Below are positions 33,753 to 43,349 of a DNA stretch of 64,000 nt, piece by piece. Position 1 is the stretch's first letter, and every line of letters begins with the position of its first letter. The translations under genes were made by a program, and so were the position numbers. Under the pieces are notes generated by a model. That model ran no database searches. It was given only the letters and a program-made list of their open reading frames with translations, and was not told the DNA's origin. Source of the stretch: Collinsella sp. (GTDB lineage Bacteria; Actinomycetota; Coriobacteriia; Coriobacteriales; Coriobacteriaceae); assembly GCA_019419455.1 (NCBI GenBank), contig DXZW01000032.1, forward strand, positions 66,570 to 130,569, written 5' to 3'.

Positions 33753-34895
33753 GTGGTTAAGGCACTCAAAATTGAGATATTCCTGCTATGCATGATTGTT
33801 CTTATCGGGCTTGCCGCACGAAGCCGCCGCTCCTTGTTCTCGAGCACCCAGCAGCTTCTGTTTAGCATGCTGGGCTACACGTCTGCAGCCTACATTTTCT
33901 TCGATATGATCTGGACGCTCTCGGACGGCGTGAGCGCTCCTGTAGGCATCACGGCCAACTGGATTTCCAACGCGGTCTCGTTTTCGCTGTTCGCCATCGC
34001 GTGCCTCATTTGGTTTTTCTATTCCGAGACAGTGCAGGGCTCACGCCTTTTGACCGCGCGCTATAGGGTGGCGCTCGTGACGTTGCCAACCGTATTGGTG
34101 GTCGTGCTGGCATTTACCAGCTACTGGACGCACACTATGTTCTATATCGATGCACAGGGCGTATATCGTCGCGGAGCGCTTTATATGATTCAGCCTATCG
34201 TTAGCTACTGCTACATCATATATACGTCTTTGCATGCCTTTATTCAGACTCGAAAAGTCGAAAGTCTGCAAAAGAAGGCCATTTATCGCACCCTCGCCTT
34301 TTTTGCGGTTCCCGCTCTGGTGGGCGGTACCTTCCAGGTTTTGTTTTCGGTACCGGGCCTTTGTGTCGGTATAACGCTGAGCATCCTGCTGCTCTACATC
34401 ATCTACCAGGAGCAGCTGATCTCGACCGACCCGTTGACTGGCCTCAACAATCGCAACCGTTTTGAGACCTATATGCTGTCGCTCTTTTCAAATGTGAATC
34501 AGGCCGAAGACGTGTATCTGCTTATGATGGACGCTGACGGCTTTAAGCAGATTAACGACCGGTATGGACATGTTGAGGGCGATCATGCCCTCCAGGTCAT
34601 ATCTGCTACGCTCAAAGAGGTCTGCTCGGCGTCTGGTGGCTTTATCGCACGTTATGGCGGCGATGAGTTTGTGGTGCTTCAAAAGGCGACGGCGGAGCAG
34701 GACATCATGTGTCTGTGCGCGGCAATCAGCGACGAGCTCGCGCGCGCCGAGGTCCCGTATCTGTTGCGGATGTCCATCGGCTACGCACGGGTTGGTGATG
34801 GCGTCGATACCTGGCAAGACTTGCTTCGCGCTGCCGACGCGGAGCTTTACCGCGTAAAGCGCGAGAAGAAGAAAGCCGGCGTCCAGATACGCTAG
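33753..34895 (+). CDS. Membrane diguanylate cyclase (GGDEF)
   Basis: A 380-residue protein with about seven to eight N-terminal membrane segments (a 7TM-like sensor) and a C-terminal GGDEF domain starting near 'TDPLTGLNNRNRF'. The catalytic signature 'RYGGDEFVVL' near residue 310 is intact. The metal Asp in 'LMMDADGFKQIND' is also present. It should make cyclic di-GMP. No RxxD inhibitory site lies five residues before the signature, so product inhibition may be absent. The start is uncertain: GTG 33753 or an upstream TTG (33735), both with weak ribosome sites. No other cyclic di-GMP gene is in the window. Confidence 0.87.
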   Translation: MVKALKIEIFLLCMIVLIGLAARSRRSLFSSTQQLLFSMLGYTSAAYIFFDMIWTLSDGVSAPVGITANWISNAVSFSLFAIACLIWFFYSETVQGSRLLTARYRVALVTLPTVLVVVLAFTSYWTHTMFYIDAQGVYRRGALYMIQPIVSYCYIIYTSLHAFIQTRKVESLQKKAIYRTLAFFAVPALVGGTFQVLFSVPGLCVGITLSILLLYIIYQEQLISTDPLTGLNNRNRFETYMLSLFSNVNQAEDVYLLMMDADGFKQINDRYGHVEGDHALQVISATLKEVCSASGGFIARYGGDEFVVLQKATAEQDIMCLCAAISDELARAEVPYLLRMSIGYARVGDGVDTWQDLLRAADAELYRVKREKKKAGVQIR

Positions 34896-34896
34896 A

Positions 34897-34935
34897 AAAA
34901 AAGGGCGAACGCTGGCGTGCGTTGCGGCCCTCAGC
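34897..34935 (-). terminator. Terminator of the EamA transporter gene
   Basis: GGGC...ACGC and a complementary CGTGCGTT...GCCC form a stem. Read on the minus strand it is followed by TTTTTTTCTAG, so it ends the minus-strand EamA gene. Confidence 0.6.
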
Positions 34936-34997
34936 TCACCGATGTACTCCATTAAGCTAAAGCATGTGAATCTCCTCTACTAAATAAGGGCGGTTCG

Positions 34998-35933
34998 CTA
35001 GGCTTTTTTGGGTTTGTTGACGATGATGATGCCGCCGCAGACCAACAGCAGGGCAACAAGTACGGTAACGGGGCTCGTGCCAGCGCCCTCGCCGAGCAGC
35101 AGTGCGCTCAACAGCACGCCAAAGACCGGGTTCATAAAGCCAAAGACCGAAACGCGGCTGACGGGGTTGACGGCGAGCAGGCGGGACCACAGCGAGTACG
35201 CGACGGCGGAAATGAGCGCCATATAAATGATGAGCGCGATGGCGGGGGCGATTTCGGTGGGGGAAAACGTGCCGCCCATCAAAAACCCGATTGCGGTAAG
35301 GACCACGCCACCGACTAAAAACTGCCAGCCGGCGAGCAAGACGCCGTCATGCTCGCGCGAGAAGATGCCAATGAGGCAGGTCGACAGGGCGCCCGCAACA
35401 GTGGAAGCCAAGATAAATCCCTCGCCGTCGAGCGTAAAGCCAAAGGTGCCATCCGCGCCCGAAAGGTTGACGAGCGCGACGCCTGCAAAGCCCAGCACAC
35501 AGCCAAGCACCTTGGGCGTATTGAGCCTCTCGGTGTGAAATGCCAAGGCGGCAAAGAGAATTGCGAGGAAGTTGGCGCTGGCCTCGATGATGGAACTCGA
35601 CATGGCGCTGGCGCGCGAGAGTCCTAGGTAGAAAAAGAAGTACTGCCCGATAGTCTGGAAGAGTGACAAGACAAAGATGGGCTTGATGTCACGAGCCTGC
35701 GGAATGAGGGGGCGGCGTTGGGCCGCACTCATCCCAACGATAACCAGGGCGCCGGCAAGCGTGAAGCGCAAGCCCGCAAAGAGCAGCTGTGAGGCGCTAT
35801 CGTGCGCGGGGATGCCAAAGAGCCCGTAACCGATCTTGATGCAGGGGAAAGCCGACCCCCAGAGCGCACAGCAGACGAGGCAGCCCAGGATGAGCCCGGG
35901 TAGGGTGGCGAGATACGGCTTGCGGCTTTCCAT
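34998..35933 (-). CDS. EamA/DMT-family transporter
   Basis: A 311-residue protein with ten membrane segments in two EamA repeats. The first begins 'LGCLVCCALWGSAFPCIKIG' and the second 'GWQFLVGGVVLTAIGFLM'. 'FGFMNPVFGVLLSALLLGE' is a classic EamA end motif. It should export a small metabolite, substrate unknown. ATG 35933 follows AGGAAGGAC. An upstream extension to 35975 is unsupported. The purL terminator sits between it and purL. Confidence 0.88.
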   Translation of the reverse strand: MESRKPYLATLPGLILGCLVCCALWGSAFPCIKIGYGLFGIPAHDSASQLLFAGLRFTLAGALVIVGMSAAQRRPLIPQARDIKPIFVLSLFQTIGQYFFFYLGLSRASAMSSSIIEASANFLAILFAALAFHTERLNTPKVLGCVLGFAGVALVNLSGADGTFGFTLDGEGFILASTVAGALSTCLIGIFSREHDGVLLAGWQFLVGGVVLTAIGFLMGGTFSPTEIAPAIALIIYMALISAVAYSLWSRLLAVNPVSRVSVFGFMNPVFGVLLSALLLGEGAGTSPVTVLVALLLVCGGIIIVNKPKKA

Positions 35934-35958
35934 GATGTCCTTCCTGTATGCGCGAAGC

Positions 35959-35994
35959 AAAAAAGAACCCGCCACCGGGTGTGCCGGTGGCGGG
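35959..35994 (-). terminator. purL terminator
   Basis: CCCGCCACCGG (35968-35978) pairs with CCGGTGGCGGG (35984-35994). On the minus strand the stem is followed by TTCTTTTTTGC. Confidence 0.88.
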
Positions 35995-36031
35995 TGTTGT
36001 TACCCGAGGGGATTGTACCCGATGGGACGCA

Positions 36032-39000
36032 TTAAGCGAAGTAGGCCACGCCGCTCTCAAAGATCGGCATGAACTTATCGCCGGGGACATGCTCGGGCAC
36101 GTTGCGGTACAGGTTGTCGCCACGACGCTCGGCATGGCCCATCTTGCCCAGGACGCGGCCGTCGGGGCTCGTGATGCCCTCGATGGCGAGTGCGGAGCCG
36201 TTGGGGTTGACGGAAAGGTCCATGCTGGGCTTGCCGTCCTCGCCCACGTACTGCGTGGCGACCTGGCCGTTGGCGATGAGCTGGGCGAGCACCTCGTCGC
36301 TGGCGACAAAGCGGCCCTCGCCGTGGCTGATGGCGACGGTGTAGGGGTCGTCCAGGCTGCACTGCGATAGCCACGGGGACAGGTTGGACGAGATGCGGGT
36401 GCGCACCAGACGGCTCTGATGGCGACCGATGGTGTTGAACGTCAGTGTGGGCGCATCGGGCGTGGCGTCGACGATGTCGCCGTAGGGCACCAGACCGAGC
36501 TTGATCAGGGCCTGGAAGCCGTTGCAGATGCCCAGCATCAGGCCGTCGCGGGCCTTGAGCAGGTCGCGGACTGCCTCGGTGACCTCGGGAGCGCGGAAGA
36601 ACGCCGTGATGAACTTGGCGGAGCCATCGGGCTCGTCGCCGCCCGAGAAGCCGCCGGGGATCATGACGATCTGGCTTGCACGGATGCGGCGGGCAAGCTC
36701 GTGGGTGCTTTCGGCGACGGCCTCGGGCGTGAGGTTGTTGATCACGAAGGTGTCGGCCTCGGCGCCGGCGGCGCGGAAAGCGCGGGCGCTATCGTACTCG
36801 CAGTTGTTGCCGGGGAACACGGGGATTACCACGCGCGGGCGGGCGATCTTGGCGCCGCTGTACACGTGGATATCCTTGGCACGGAAGTCGATGGTCTCGA
36901 CCTTGGCAGTCTCGCCGGCGCTGCGGTAGGCAAAGACGCCCTCGATGCCGCTCTCCCAGGCCTCCTGGAGCTCGGAGAGCTCGATGACCTCGGAGCCGGT
37001 ATCGATGACATAGCCCTCGACGGTGGTGCCCAGGGGCTCGACGACAACGCCGTCGGCGACCTCGGGCAGCTCGGCATCCTCGGCGAGCTCGACGATAAAG
37101 CTGCCGTAGAGCGGGGTGAAGAGGCTCTCCACGTCCACATCTTCGGCAAGCTCGATACCGATCTGGTTGCCGACGCACATCTTAAAGAGGCTCTCGGCGC
37201 CGCAGCCGTAGCCGGGCGTGGAGACGGCCAGGGCGTCGCCGGCGGCGGTGAGCGCCTCGACGGCGTCAAATGCGGCGAGCAGCTGCTGGGCGTCGGGGCG
37301 GTAGTCCTGGCCATAGGTGGCGGGGGCGATGCGGACGACGCGGTGCGTGAGGCCCTTGAACTCGGGGGAGACAGCGCGGGCCGCCTTGCCCACGGCCACG
37401 GCGAAGCTGATGAGGGTCGGCGGAACGTTGAGCTCGCCGGCCTCGTCCTCAAACGAGCCACTCATGGAATCCTTACCGCCGATGGCGCCGGCACCCAGGT
37501 CGACTTGGGCCATAAGGGCGCCCAAGACGGCTGCCATGGGCTTGCCCCAGCGCTCGGCCTCGGTGCGCAGACGCTCGAAGTACTCCTGGAAGGAGAGGTA
37601 GGCGCGCTTGTGCTCAAAGCCTGCGGCCACGAGCTTGGCGATGGACTCGACCACGGACAGGTAGGCGCCCGCAAACTGGTCGGCCTCCATCAGATAGGGG
37701 TTAAAGCCCCATGCCATAGCGCTCGCCGTGGTGGTCTCACCGTCCACGGGGAACTTGGCGACCATGGCAGAGCTCGGGGTGAGCTGCGTCTTGCCGCCAA
37801 AGGGCATGAGCACGGTCGCGGCGCCGATGGTGGAGTCGAAGCGCTCGGAAAGGCCCTTGTTGGAGGCGACGTTAAGATCGGTGACGAGCGAGGTCATGCG
37901 CTCGGCAAGCGTGGTGCCGGCCCAGCTGGGCTGCCACACGCTGCGGGCGCAGACGTGGGCGACCTGGTGCTTGGGCGCACCGTTGGAGTTGAGGAACTCG
38001 CGGGACAGATCGACGATGGCGACGCCGTTCCATGCCATGCGCATGCGCGGCTCGGCGGTAACCTCGGCGATGACGGTTGCCTCCAGGTTCTCCTCGGCGG
38101 CGTAGCCCATGAACTCCTCGACGTCACCGTCGGCGACGGCGCAGGCCATGCGCTCCTGGGACTCAGAGATAGCGAGCTCGGTGCCGTCCAAGCCGTCGTA
38201 CTTCTTGGTCACGGTATCAAGGTCGACATACAGGCCATCGGCAAGCTCGCCCACGGCGACCGAGACGCCGCCGGCGCCAAAGTCGTTGCAGCGCTTGATC
38301 AGACGGCAGACATCGCCGCGGCGGAACAGACGCTGCAGCTTGCGCTCGACCGGGGCGTTGCCCTTCTGGACTTCGGCACCCGAGGTCTCGATTGACTCGG
38401 TGTTCTGGGTCTTGGAGGAGCCGGTGGCACCACCGATGCCGTCACGGCCGGTGCGGCCGCCCAGCAGGATGATCTTGTCGGTGGGGGCGGGGCACTCGCG
38501 GCGCACGTGGTTTGCCGGGGTAGCGCCCACAACGGCGCCGACCTCCATGCGCTTGGCCACGTAGCCGGGGTGATAGAGCTCGTTGACCTGGCCGGTGGCA
38601 AGGCCGATCTGGTTGCCGTAGCTGGAGTAGCCGGCGGCAGCGGTGGTTACGAGCTTGCGCTGCGGCAGCTTGCCCTCGAGCGTCTTGGACACGGGGACGG
38701 TGGGGTCTCCGGCGCCGGTGACGCGCATGGCCTGGTACACATAGCTGCGGCCCGAGAGCGGGTCGCGGATGGCGCCGCCCACGCAGGTGGCGGCACCGCC
38801 GAAGGGCTCGATCTCGGTCGGGTGGTTGTGGGTCTCGTTCTTAAACAGGAACAACCAGTCCTGGTCCTCGCCGTCGACATCGACCTTCACCTTGACAGTG
38901 CAGGCGTTGATCTCCTCGGACTCGTCGACATCGGTCATGACGCCGGTCTTCTTAAGGTACTTGGCGCCGATGGTGCCCATGTCCATGAGGCAGACGGGCT

Positions 39001-39778
39001 TGGCGTCGCGACCGAGCTCATGGCGCATCTCCATGTAGCGGTCGAAGGCCTGCTGCACCACGGCGTCGTCGATCGTCACGTCATCTAGGACGGTGCCGAA
39101 GGTGGTGTGGCGGCAGTGGTCGGACCAGTAGGTGTCGATCACGCGGATCTCGGTGATGGTGGGGTCGCGGTCCTCATCGCGGAAGTACTGCTGGCAGAAG
39201 GCGATGTCCGCCTCGTCCATAGCAAGACCGCGATCGGCGATGAAGGCGGCAAGGCCGGCCTCATCGAGCTCGCGGAAGCCGTCGAGCACTTCGACGGGCT
39301 GGGGCTCGGGGGTCTCCATGTACAGCGTCTCGGGCAAGTCGAGCGAGGCGATGCGCGCCTCGACGGGGTTCACCACGTAGTGCTTGATGGCCTTGATGGC
39401 GGCTTCGTCCAGAGCGCCCGAGATCATATAGACCTTGGCGGAGCGCACGGCGGGGCGCTCGCCCTGGCTGATGAGCTGCACGCACTCGCTGGCGGAGTCG
39501 GCGCGCTGGTCAAACTGGCCAGGCAGGAATTCGACGGCAAAGACGGCGCCATCGCTTGCGGGGAGCTCGTCGTAGGTCACATCGACCTGGGGCTCGCTAA
39601 AGACGGTCGGCACGCAGGAGCGGAAAAGCTCCTCGTCGATGCCCTCGACGTCGTAGCGGTTGATGATCCTCAGGGCCTCGATGCCCTTGATGCCGAGAAT
39701 CTCGGTCAGCTCGCCCTTGAGCTGCTGAGCCTCGACGTCGAACCCGGGTTTCTTCTCCACGTAGATACGAGAGACCAT
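36032..39778 (-). CDS. purL: Phosphoribosylformylglycinamidine synthase (single chain)
   Basis: A 1248-residue single-chain FGAM synthase, the fourth step of purine synthesis, converting FGAR and glutamine to FGAM with ATP. The synthase part shows 'YWSDHCRHTTF', 'FKNETHNHPTEIEPFGGAAT', 'GGRTGRDGIGGATGSS' and 'ECPAPTDK'. The C-terminal glutaminase domain has 'VFPGNNCEYD', 'GGFSGGDEPDGSAKF' and 'LGICNGFQALIKLG' with its nucleophile Cys. The chain is of the clostridial one-polypeptide type, so no separate PurS/PurQ is needed. ATG 39778 has AGGAAGGCAGGA upstream. A reading-frame extension to 39886 lacks one. No other pur gene lies in the window. Confidence 0.95.
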   Translation of the reverse strand: MVSRIYVEKKPGFDVEAQQLKGELTEILGIKGIEALRIINRYDVEGIDEELFRSCVPTVFSEPQVDVTYDELPASDGAVFAVEFLPGQFDQRADSASECVQLISQGERPAVRSAKVYMISGALDEAAIKAIKHYVVNPVEARIASLDLPETLYMETPEPQPVEVLDGFRELDEAGLAAFIADRGLAMDEADIAFCQQYFRDEDRDPTITEIRVIDTYWSDHCRHTTFGTVLDDVTIDDAVVQQAFDRYMEMRHELGRDAKPVCLMDMGTIGAKYLKKTGVMTDVDESEEINACTVKVKVDVDGEDQDWLFLFKNETHNHPTEIEPFGGAATCVGGAIRDPLSGRSYVYQAMRVTGAGDPTVPVSKTLEGKLPQRKLVTTAAAGYSSYGNQIGLATGQVNELYHPGYVAKRMEVGAVVGATPANHVRRECPAPTDKIILLGGRTGRDGIGGATGSSKTQNTESIETSGAEVQKGNAPVERKLQRLFRRGDVCRLIKRCNDFGAGGVSVAVGELADGLYVDLDTVTKKYDGLDGTELAISESQERMACAVADGDVEEFMGYAAEENLEATVIAEVTAEPRMRMAWNGVAIVDLSREFLNSNGAPKHQVAHVCARSVWQPSWAGTTLAERMTSLVTDLNVASNKGLSERFDSTIGAATVLMPFGGKTQLTPSSAMVAKFPVDGETTTASAMAWGFNPYLMEADQFAGAYLSVVESIAKLVAAGFEHKRAYLSFQEYFERLRTEAERWGKPMAAVLGALMAQVDLGAGAIGGKDSMSGSFEDEAGELNVPPTLISFAVAVGKAARAVSPEFKGLTHRVVRIAPATYGQDYRPDAQQLLAAFDAVEALTAAGDALAVSTPGYGCGAESLFKMCVGNQIGIELAEDVDVESLFTPLYGSFIVELAEDAELPEVADGVVVEPLGTTVEGYVIDTGSEVIELSELQEAWESGIEGVFAYRSAGETAKVETIDFRAKDIHVYSGAKIARPRVVIPVFPGNNCEYDSARAFRAAGAEADTFVINNLTPEAVAESTHELARRIRASQIVMIPGGFSGGDEPDGSAKFITAFFRAPEVTEAVRDLLKARDGLMLGICNGFQALIKLGLVPYGDIVDATPDAPTLTFNTIGRHQSRLVRTRISSNLSPWLSQCSLDDPYTVAISHGEGRFVASDEVLAQLIANGQVATQYVGEDGKPSMDLSVNPNGSALAIEGITSPDGRVLGKMGHAERRGDNLYRNVPEHVPGDKFMPIFESGVAYFA

Positions 39779-39962
39779 TGGTTCCTGCCTTCCTGATCGG
39801 TTGGGCGTACGGTACGGTATGCGGCAGCGGTCGGTTTGCGGGGTCTGCCCTGCGGTCGCCTTGAGCCACATGTTTGTAAACCTCACTATGATACGACAGC
39901 TCGCGGCGCGTTGAGGACGGCGAGGGTGCTACAGTGATGCGCAAACAAGAGAAAGGCATCAC

Positions 39963-41525
39963 ATGGCATTCGTTTCACTCGCCATCATCGCGCTCGTGGC
40001 CTTTGCAAGCCCCTTCATCGCCTCGGCGATTCCCGGAAAGCCCGTTCCCGAAACGGTCTTTTTGCTCGTGTTCGGCGCGGTGCTGGGACCCCATATGCTT
40101 GGCGTCATCCATGTAGATGCCGAGGTCTCGCTCGTGTCAGAGCTCGGTCTGGCATTTTTGTTCCTGCTTGCCGGCTTTGAGATCGATCCCAAGAACATCA
40201 CGGGCGTCGAAGGCCGCTACGGTATGGCCACGTGGGCTGTCACATTTTGTATCGCCTGGCTTGCCGTGCGCTTTACCCCGTGGTTCTCGGTCAGCCATTT
40301 CGACGGTATCGCCGTGACGCTCGCCTTGACCTCGACGGCGCTTGGGGCGCTCATGCCCATCTTGCGCGAGCGGTTGCTTGCCGGAACGCGCGTCGGTGAT
40401 TCGATTCTTGCCTATGGTACGTGGGGCGAGCTCGGCCCCGTGCTCGCCATGTCGGTACTGCTGTCTGCCCGTACGGGCATCGAGACGCTGCTGATCTTGG
40501 GCTTATTTGCCGCCGTGTGCGTGCTGCTTGCCGTGGTCCCCAGCCGCTCCAAACGCGTCGGCAGCCGCTTCTTTGCGTTTGTCGAGGAGCGCGCCGATAC
40601 CACGTCGCAGACGTTCGTACGCCTGACAGTGCTTATTTTGGTCACGCTCGTGGCGTTCTCGGCCATCTTTAGCCTCGATATCGTATTGGGCGCTTTTGCC
40701 GCCGGCTTTGTCCTGCGCTATATCATCCCCGAGGGCAACCATACGCTTGAGACCAAGCTCGACGGCCTGGCCTACGGCTTTTTGATCCCGGTGTTCTTTA
40801 CCGTGTCGGGCGCTAAGATCGACCTGACGGCCGTGGTGTCGCGCCCCGGGCTGCTCGTGGGCTTTATCTTGGCGCTGCTGATCATTCGTGCCGTGCCCAT
40901 TCTCATCTCTATGAGCATTTGTCCCGTGACGCGCGATGTGTCGGCGTATGGCCGCATTACCGTGGCGCTCTACTGCACCACGGCGCTGCCGATCATCGTT
41001 GCCGTAACGAGCGTGGCCGTCAACGCGGGCGCGCTGTCGCAAGATATTGCGTCGGTCATGGTTGCCGCCGGTGCCATCACGGTGTTCTTGATGCCATTGC
41101 TCGCGCAGCTCTTCTACCGCGTGGTCGACGCCGCGCCGGTCGCCGCCGTGGCAGAAGTCGCCGAGCATCCATCCGATGCGCTCGACATCCTGCGTGCCCA
41201 TCATGATTTGGCGAGCCTGCTCGCACGCGAGCACGAGCTACTGACCTCGCATGGTCATGGTCGCGTATTCGAGGGCCTGCCTACGCTCGATACGATTGCC
41301 GAGCGTCTTTCCGCCGAGGCGGCGAGCGGCCACATCGATGCCCGCATCGTGGACGCGGCGCACCTGCTTGCCGATAAGACCTATGGTGATGAGGTTGACC
41401 CGTCCGAGCTGACTCCGCGTGAGCGCCGCCGCCTTGAGCGCGCCAAGCTCGCCGTACACGAATACCGCCGCCGCATGCTGGAGCTCTATGCAAGAGAAGA
41501 AGCCGAGGACGACGACGGCAGGTAG
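39963..41525 (+). CDS. Cation:proton antiporter (CPA2 family)
   Basis: A 520-residue protein with about 12 membrane segments ('FGAVLGPHMLGVIHVD', 'LGLAFLFLLAGFEIDPKNI', 'LTSTALGALMPIL', 'FFTVSGAKIDL') resembling Kef/Nap-type exchangers. A cytoplasmic tail of about 120 residues follows, with a long amphipathic, charged helix near the end ('LTPRERRRLERAKLAVHEYR'). No TrkA-N domain is visible. Likely exchanges Na+ or K+ for protons across the membrane. AGAGAAAGG precedes ATG 39963. Confidence 0.85.
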   Translation: MAFVSLAIIALVAFASPFIASAIPGKPVPETVFLLVFGAVLGPHMLGVIHVDAEVSLVSELGLAFLFLLAGFEIDPKNITGVEGRYGMATWAVTFCIAWLAVRFTPWFSVSHFDGIAVTLALTSTALGALMPILRERLLAGTRVGDSILAYGTWGELGPVLAMSVLLSARTGIETLLILGLFAAVCVLLAVVPSRSKRVGSRFFAFVEERADTTSQTFVRLTVLILVTLVAFSAIFSLDIVLGAFAAGFVLRYIIPEGNHTLETKLDGLAYGFLIPVFFTVSGAKIDLTAVVSRPGLLVGFILALLIIRAVPILISMSICPVTRDVSAYGRITVALYCTTALPIIVAVTSVAVNAGALSQDIASVMVAAGAITVFLMPLLAQLFYRVVDAAPVAAVAEVAEHPSDALDILRAHHDLASLLAREHELLTSHGHGRVFEGLPTLDTIAERLSAEAASGHIDARIVDAAHLLADKTYGDEVDPSELTPRERRRLERAKLAVHEYRRRMLELYAREEAEDDDGR

Positions 41526-41569
41526 CCAACGCCGCCGTGGAAAATGCATCCCGGAGTTGGCGTTCAGAG

Positions 41570-41711
41570 TGGGACGCGATTTCCGCGAGAGGCCCGTTGC
41601 GGAAAGCGTGTCCCAGAATCCGCGCTCAGAATGGGACATAGTTTCCGAAAGAAGGCCCTGAGGGAAACTGCGCCCCGTTTTGAGCTGAAATACTGGGACG
41701 CAGTTTCCCTT
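41570..41711. repeat. Tandem GGGAC-core palindromes (copy c)
   Basis: Three related units follow one another. The first is TGGGAC (41570-41575) paired with GTCCCA (41610-41615). The second runs about 41632-41676 with GTTTCC/GGAAAC arms. The third is a half unit CTGGGACGCAGTTTCCC (about 41692-41709). The shared words are GGGAC and TTTCC. No ORF is present. Confidence 0.6.
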
Positions 41712-41722
41712 ACAAACGGAAC

Positions 41723-41761
41723 AAGGCGCGCTGCCTGCAGTTGATGCAGGCAGCGCGCCTT
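41723..41761. terminator. Bidirectional terminator between antiporter and hom
   Basis: AAGGCGCGCTGCCTGCA (41723-41739) pairs with TGCAGGCAGCGCGCCTT (41745-41761), a 17-base perfect stem with TTTT after it on the plus strand and CTTGTT on the minus strand. It serves both converging genes. Confidence 0.9.
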
Positions 41762-41796
41762 TTGCGTTGAGCTCCGTTGAGGTTCGAAGTAGTGGA

Positions 41797-43140
41797 CTAG
41801 TTGGCCATGACGCCTTCGGTCCAAGCTTCAACGTCCTCGATGCGCAGGACGTTGGCGACCTCGGCCACGCAGTCGACGCTGGCAAGCTCGGCGGCGGCAG
41901 CCTGGACGTCCTTCTCGAGCGCGCGGTGCGTTAGGAAGATGACCGAGCAGGCATCGCTGACGCCCGATTTGCCGTCCTCGACCTGGTTGATGAGCGAGAT
42001 CGAGATGTTGTGCTTGGCAAAGATGTCGACCGTCTCGGACAGGGCGCCCACGCGGTCGGCGACTTTCAGGCGCACATAGTACTTGGTCTGGAGCTCGTCC
42101 ATGGGCTTAAAGGCGAGGTTGTGACCATAGGGCTCAATCTCGGGCAGCGGAGCAACGCCGCGGCTGATCTGCTCGGAGAGCGACAGGATGTCGCCCACGA
42201 CGGCACTCGCGGTGGGGAAGGAGCCTGCGCCGGCACCGTAGAACATGGTCTCGCCCACGGCGTCGCCTACCACGTAGACAGCGTTCATGGCGCCGTTGAC
42301 CTTGGCGAGCATATGGTCTGCCGGGATGAGCGTGGGATGCACGCGGACGTCGACGCCGGCGTCGGTGTTGCGTGCGATCCCCAGCAGCTTGATGGTGTAG
42401 CCGAGCTCGCGGGCCTGGGCAATGTCCTCGGCGCCGATGGTACGGATACCCTGCTGGTAGACATCGTCGGTGGTCACGCGGGTGCCAAAGCCGATGGAAG
42501 CGAGGATTGCCGTCTTGCTGGCGGCGTCGAAGCCGTCGACGTCGGCGGACGGGTCGGCCTCGGCATAGCCCTTTGCCTGGGCGTCGGCGAGCACGTCAGC
42601 GTAATCGGCGCCCTCGGCGTCCATGCGCGACAGGATGTAGTTGGTGGTGCCGTTGAGAATGCCAGCGATGGTCAGGATCTTGTTGCCCACCAGGTCGTGC
42701 TCGAGCGTGCTGACAATGGGGATGCCACCGCCGCAGCTGGCCTCGCACTTAATCTGCACGCCGCACGCGCGCGCTTTCTCGGCGAGCGTCTCGACATGAC
42801 GGCCCAGCAGGGCCTTGTTGGCAGAGACGACATGCTTGCCGTTCTCGAAGGCGGTGGTGAAGATTTCGGTCGCGGGGTGCTCGCCGCCGATGAGCTCGAC
42901 GACGATATCGACGGCGGGGTCGGTGACGACGTCGTGCCAGTCGCTCGTAAAGGCCTCGCGCTCAATACCGGCGGCTTCGGCCTGCTCCCAGGCAAGCGCG
43001 CAGGCGCGGGTCAGCTTAAGGTCGATGCCGTAGGCGGCCAGGTACTCATCGTGGTGGCTTTTGATCAGACGGGCCACGCCGCCGCCGACGGTTCCCAGAC
43101 CGATGAGGCCGACGTTCACGGTGCGCAGGGGTTCGCTCAT
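41797..43140 (-). CDS. hom: Homoserine dehydrogenase
   Basis: A 447-residue NAD(P)-dependent homoserine dehydrogenase, making homoserine for threonine and methionine. The dinucleotide loop is 'VGLIGLGTVGGGVARL', followed by 'VVSANKALLG', 'IAGILNGTTNYILSRM', 'GYAEADPSADVDGFDAASK' and 'FYGAGAGSFPTASAVVGDI'. The C-terminal 80 residues form an ACT domain ('ADRVGALSETVDIFAKHNIS') for threonine feedback. GAAGGAG precedes ATG 43140. No linked thrB or thrC is seen here. No T-box or riboswitch is obvious in the upstream gap. Confidence 0.94.
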   Translation of the reverse strand: MSEPLRTVNVGLIGLGTVGGGVARLIKSHHDEYLAAYGIDLKLTRACALAWEQAEAAGIEREAFTSDWHDVVTDPAVDIVVELIGGEHPATEIFTTAFENGKHVVSANKALLGRHVETLAEKARACGVQIKCEASCGGGIPIVSTLEHDLVGNKILTIAGILNGTTNYILSRMDAEGADYADVLADAQAKGYAEADPSADVDGFDAASKTAILASIGFGTRVTTDDVYQQGIRTIGAEDIAQARELGYTIKLLGIARNTDAGVDVRVHPTLIPADHMLAKVNGAMNAVYVVGDAVGETMFYGAGAGSFPTASAVVGDILSLSEQISRGVAPLPEIEPYGHNLAFKPMDELQTKYYVRLKVADRVGALSETVDIFAKHNISISLINQVEDGKSGVSDACSVIFLTHRALEKDVQAAAAELASVDCVAEVANVLRIEDVEAWTEGVMAN

Positions 43141-43349
43141 AGATAGCTCCTTCGTGCATCTTATGGATGGATTAACCGCTTAAAGGTTGAGTGCATTCTA
43201 GCGTGAAGTGCGGGCGCGTGCTTGCCTGGCAGCGGGAGCAGCACAAAACGGCACCCCCGAAACGCTGCGGAAACATTGGAAACACGCTTGCTACAAACGA
43301 ACTTCCGTAACAAACTGTCAACGTTTGCACCATAAGGTTTGCCCCGTGC

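Noticed and set aside
36419..38395. Plus-strand 658-residue ORF
   Set aside because: It lies wholly antisense inside purL, which has clear motifs throughout.
39779..39962. Purine riboswitch before purL
   Set aside because: The conserved purine-aptamer loop words are not visible in either orientation.
41526..41796. A CRISPR array
   Set aside because: The repeated GGGAC/TTTCC units are palindromic, imperfect and unevenly spaced, with no constant repeat-spacer pattern. No cas gene is near.
43141..43349. T-box or riboswitch upstream of hom
   Set aside because: No T-box motif, anticodon-like specifier stem or terminator/antiterminator pair can be made out.
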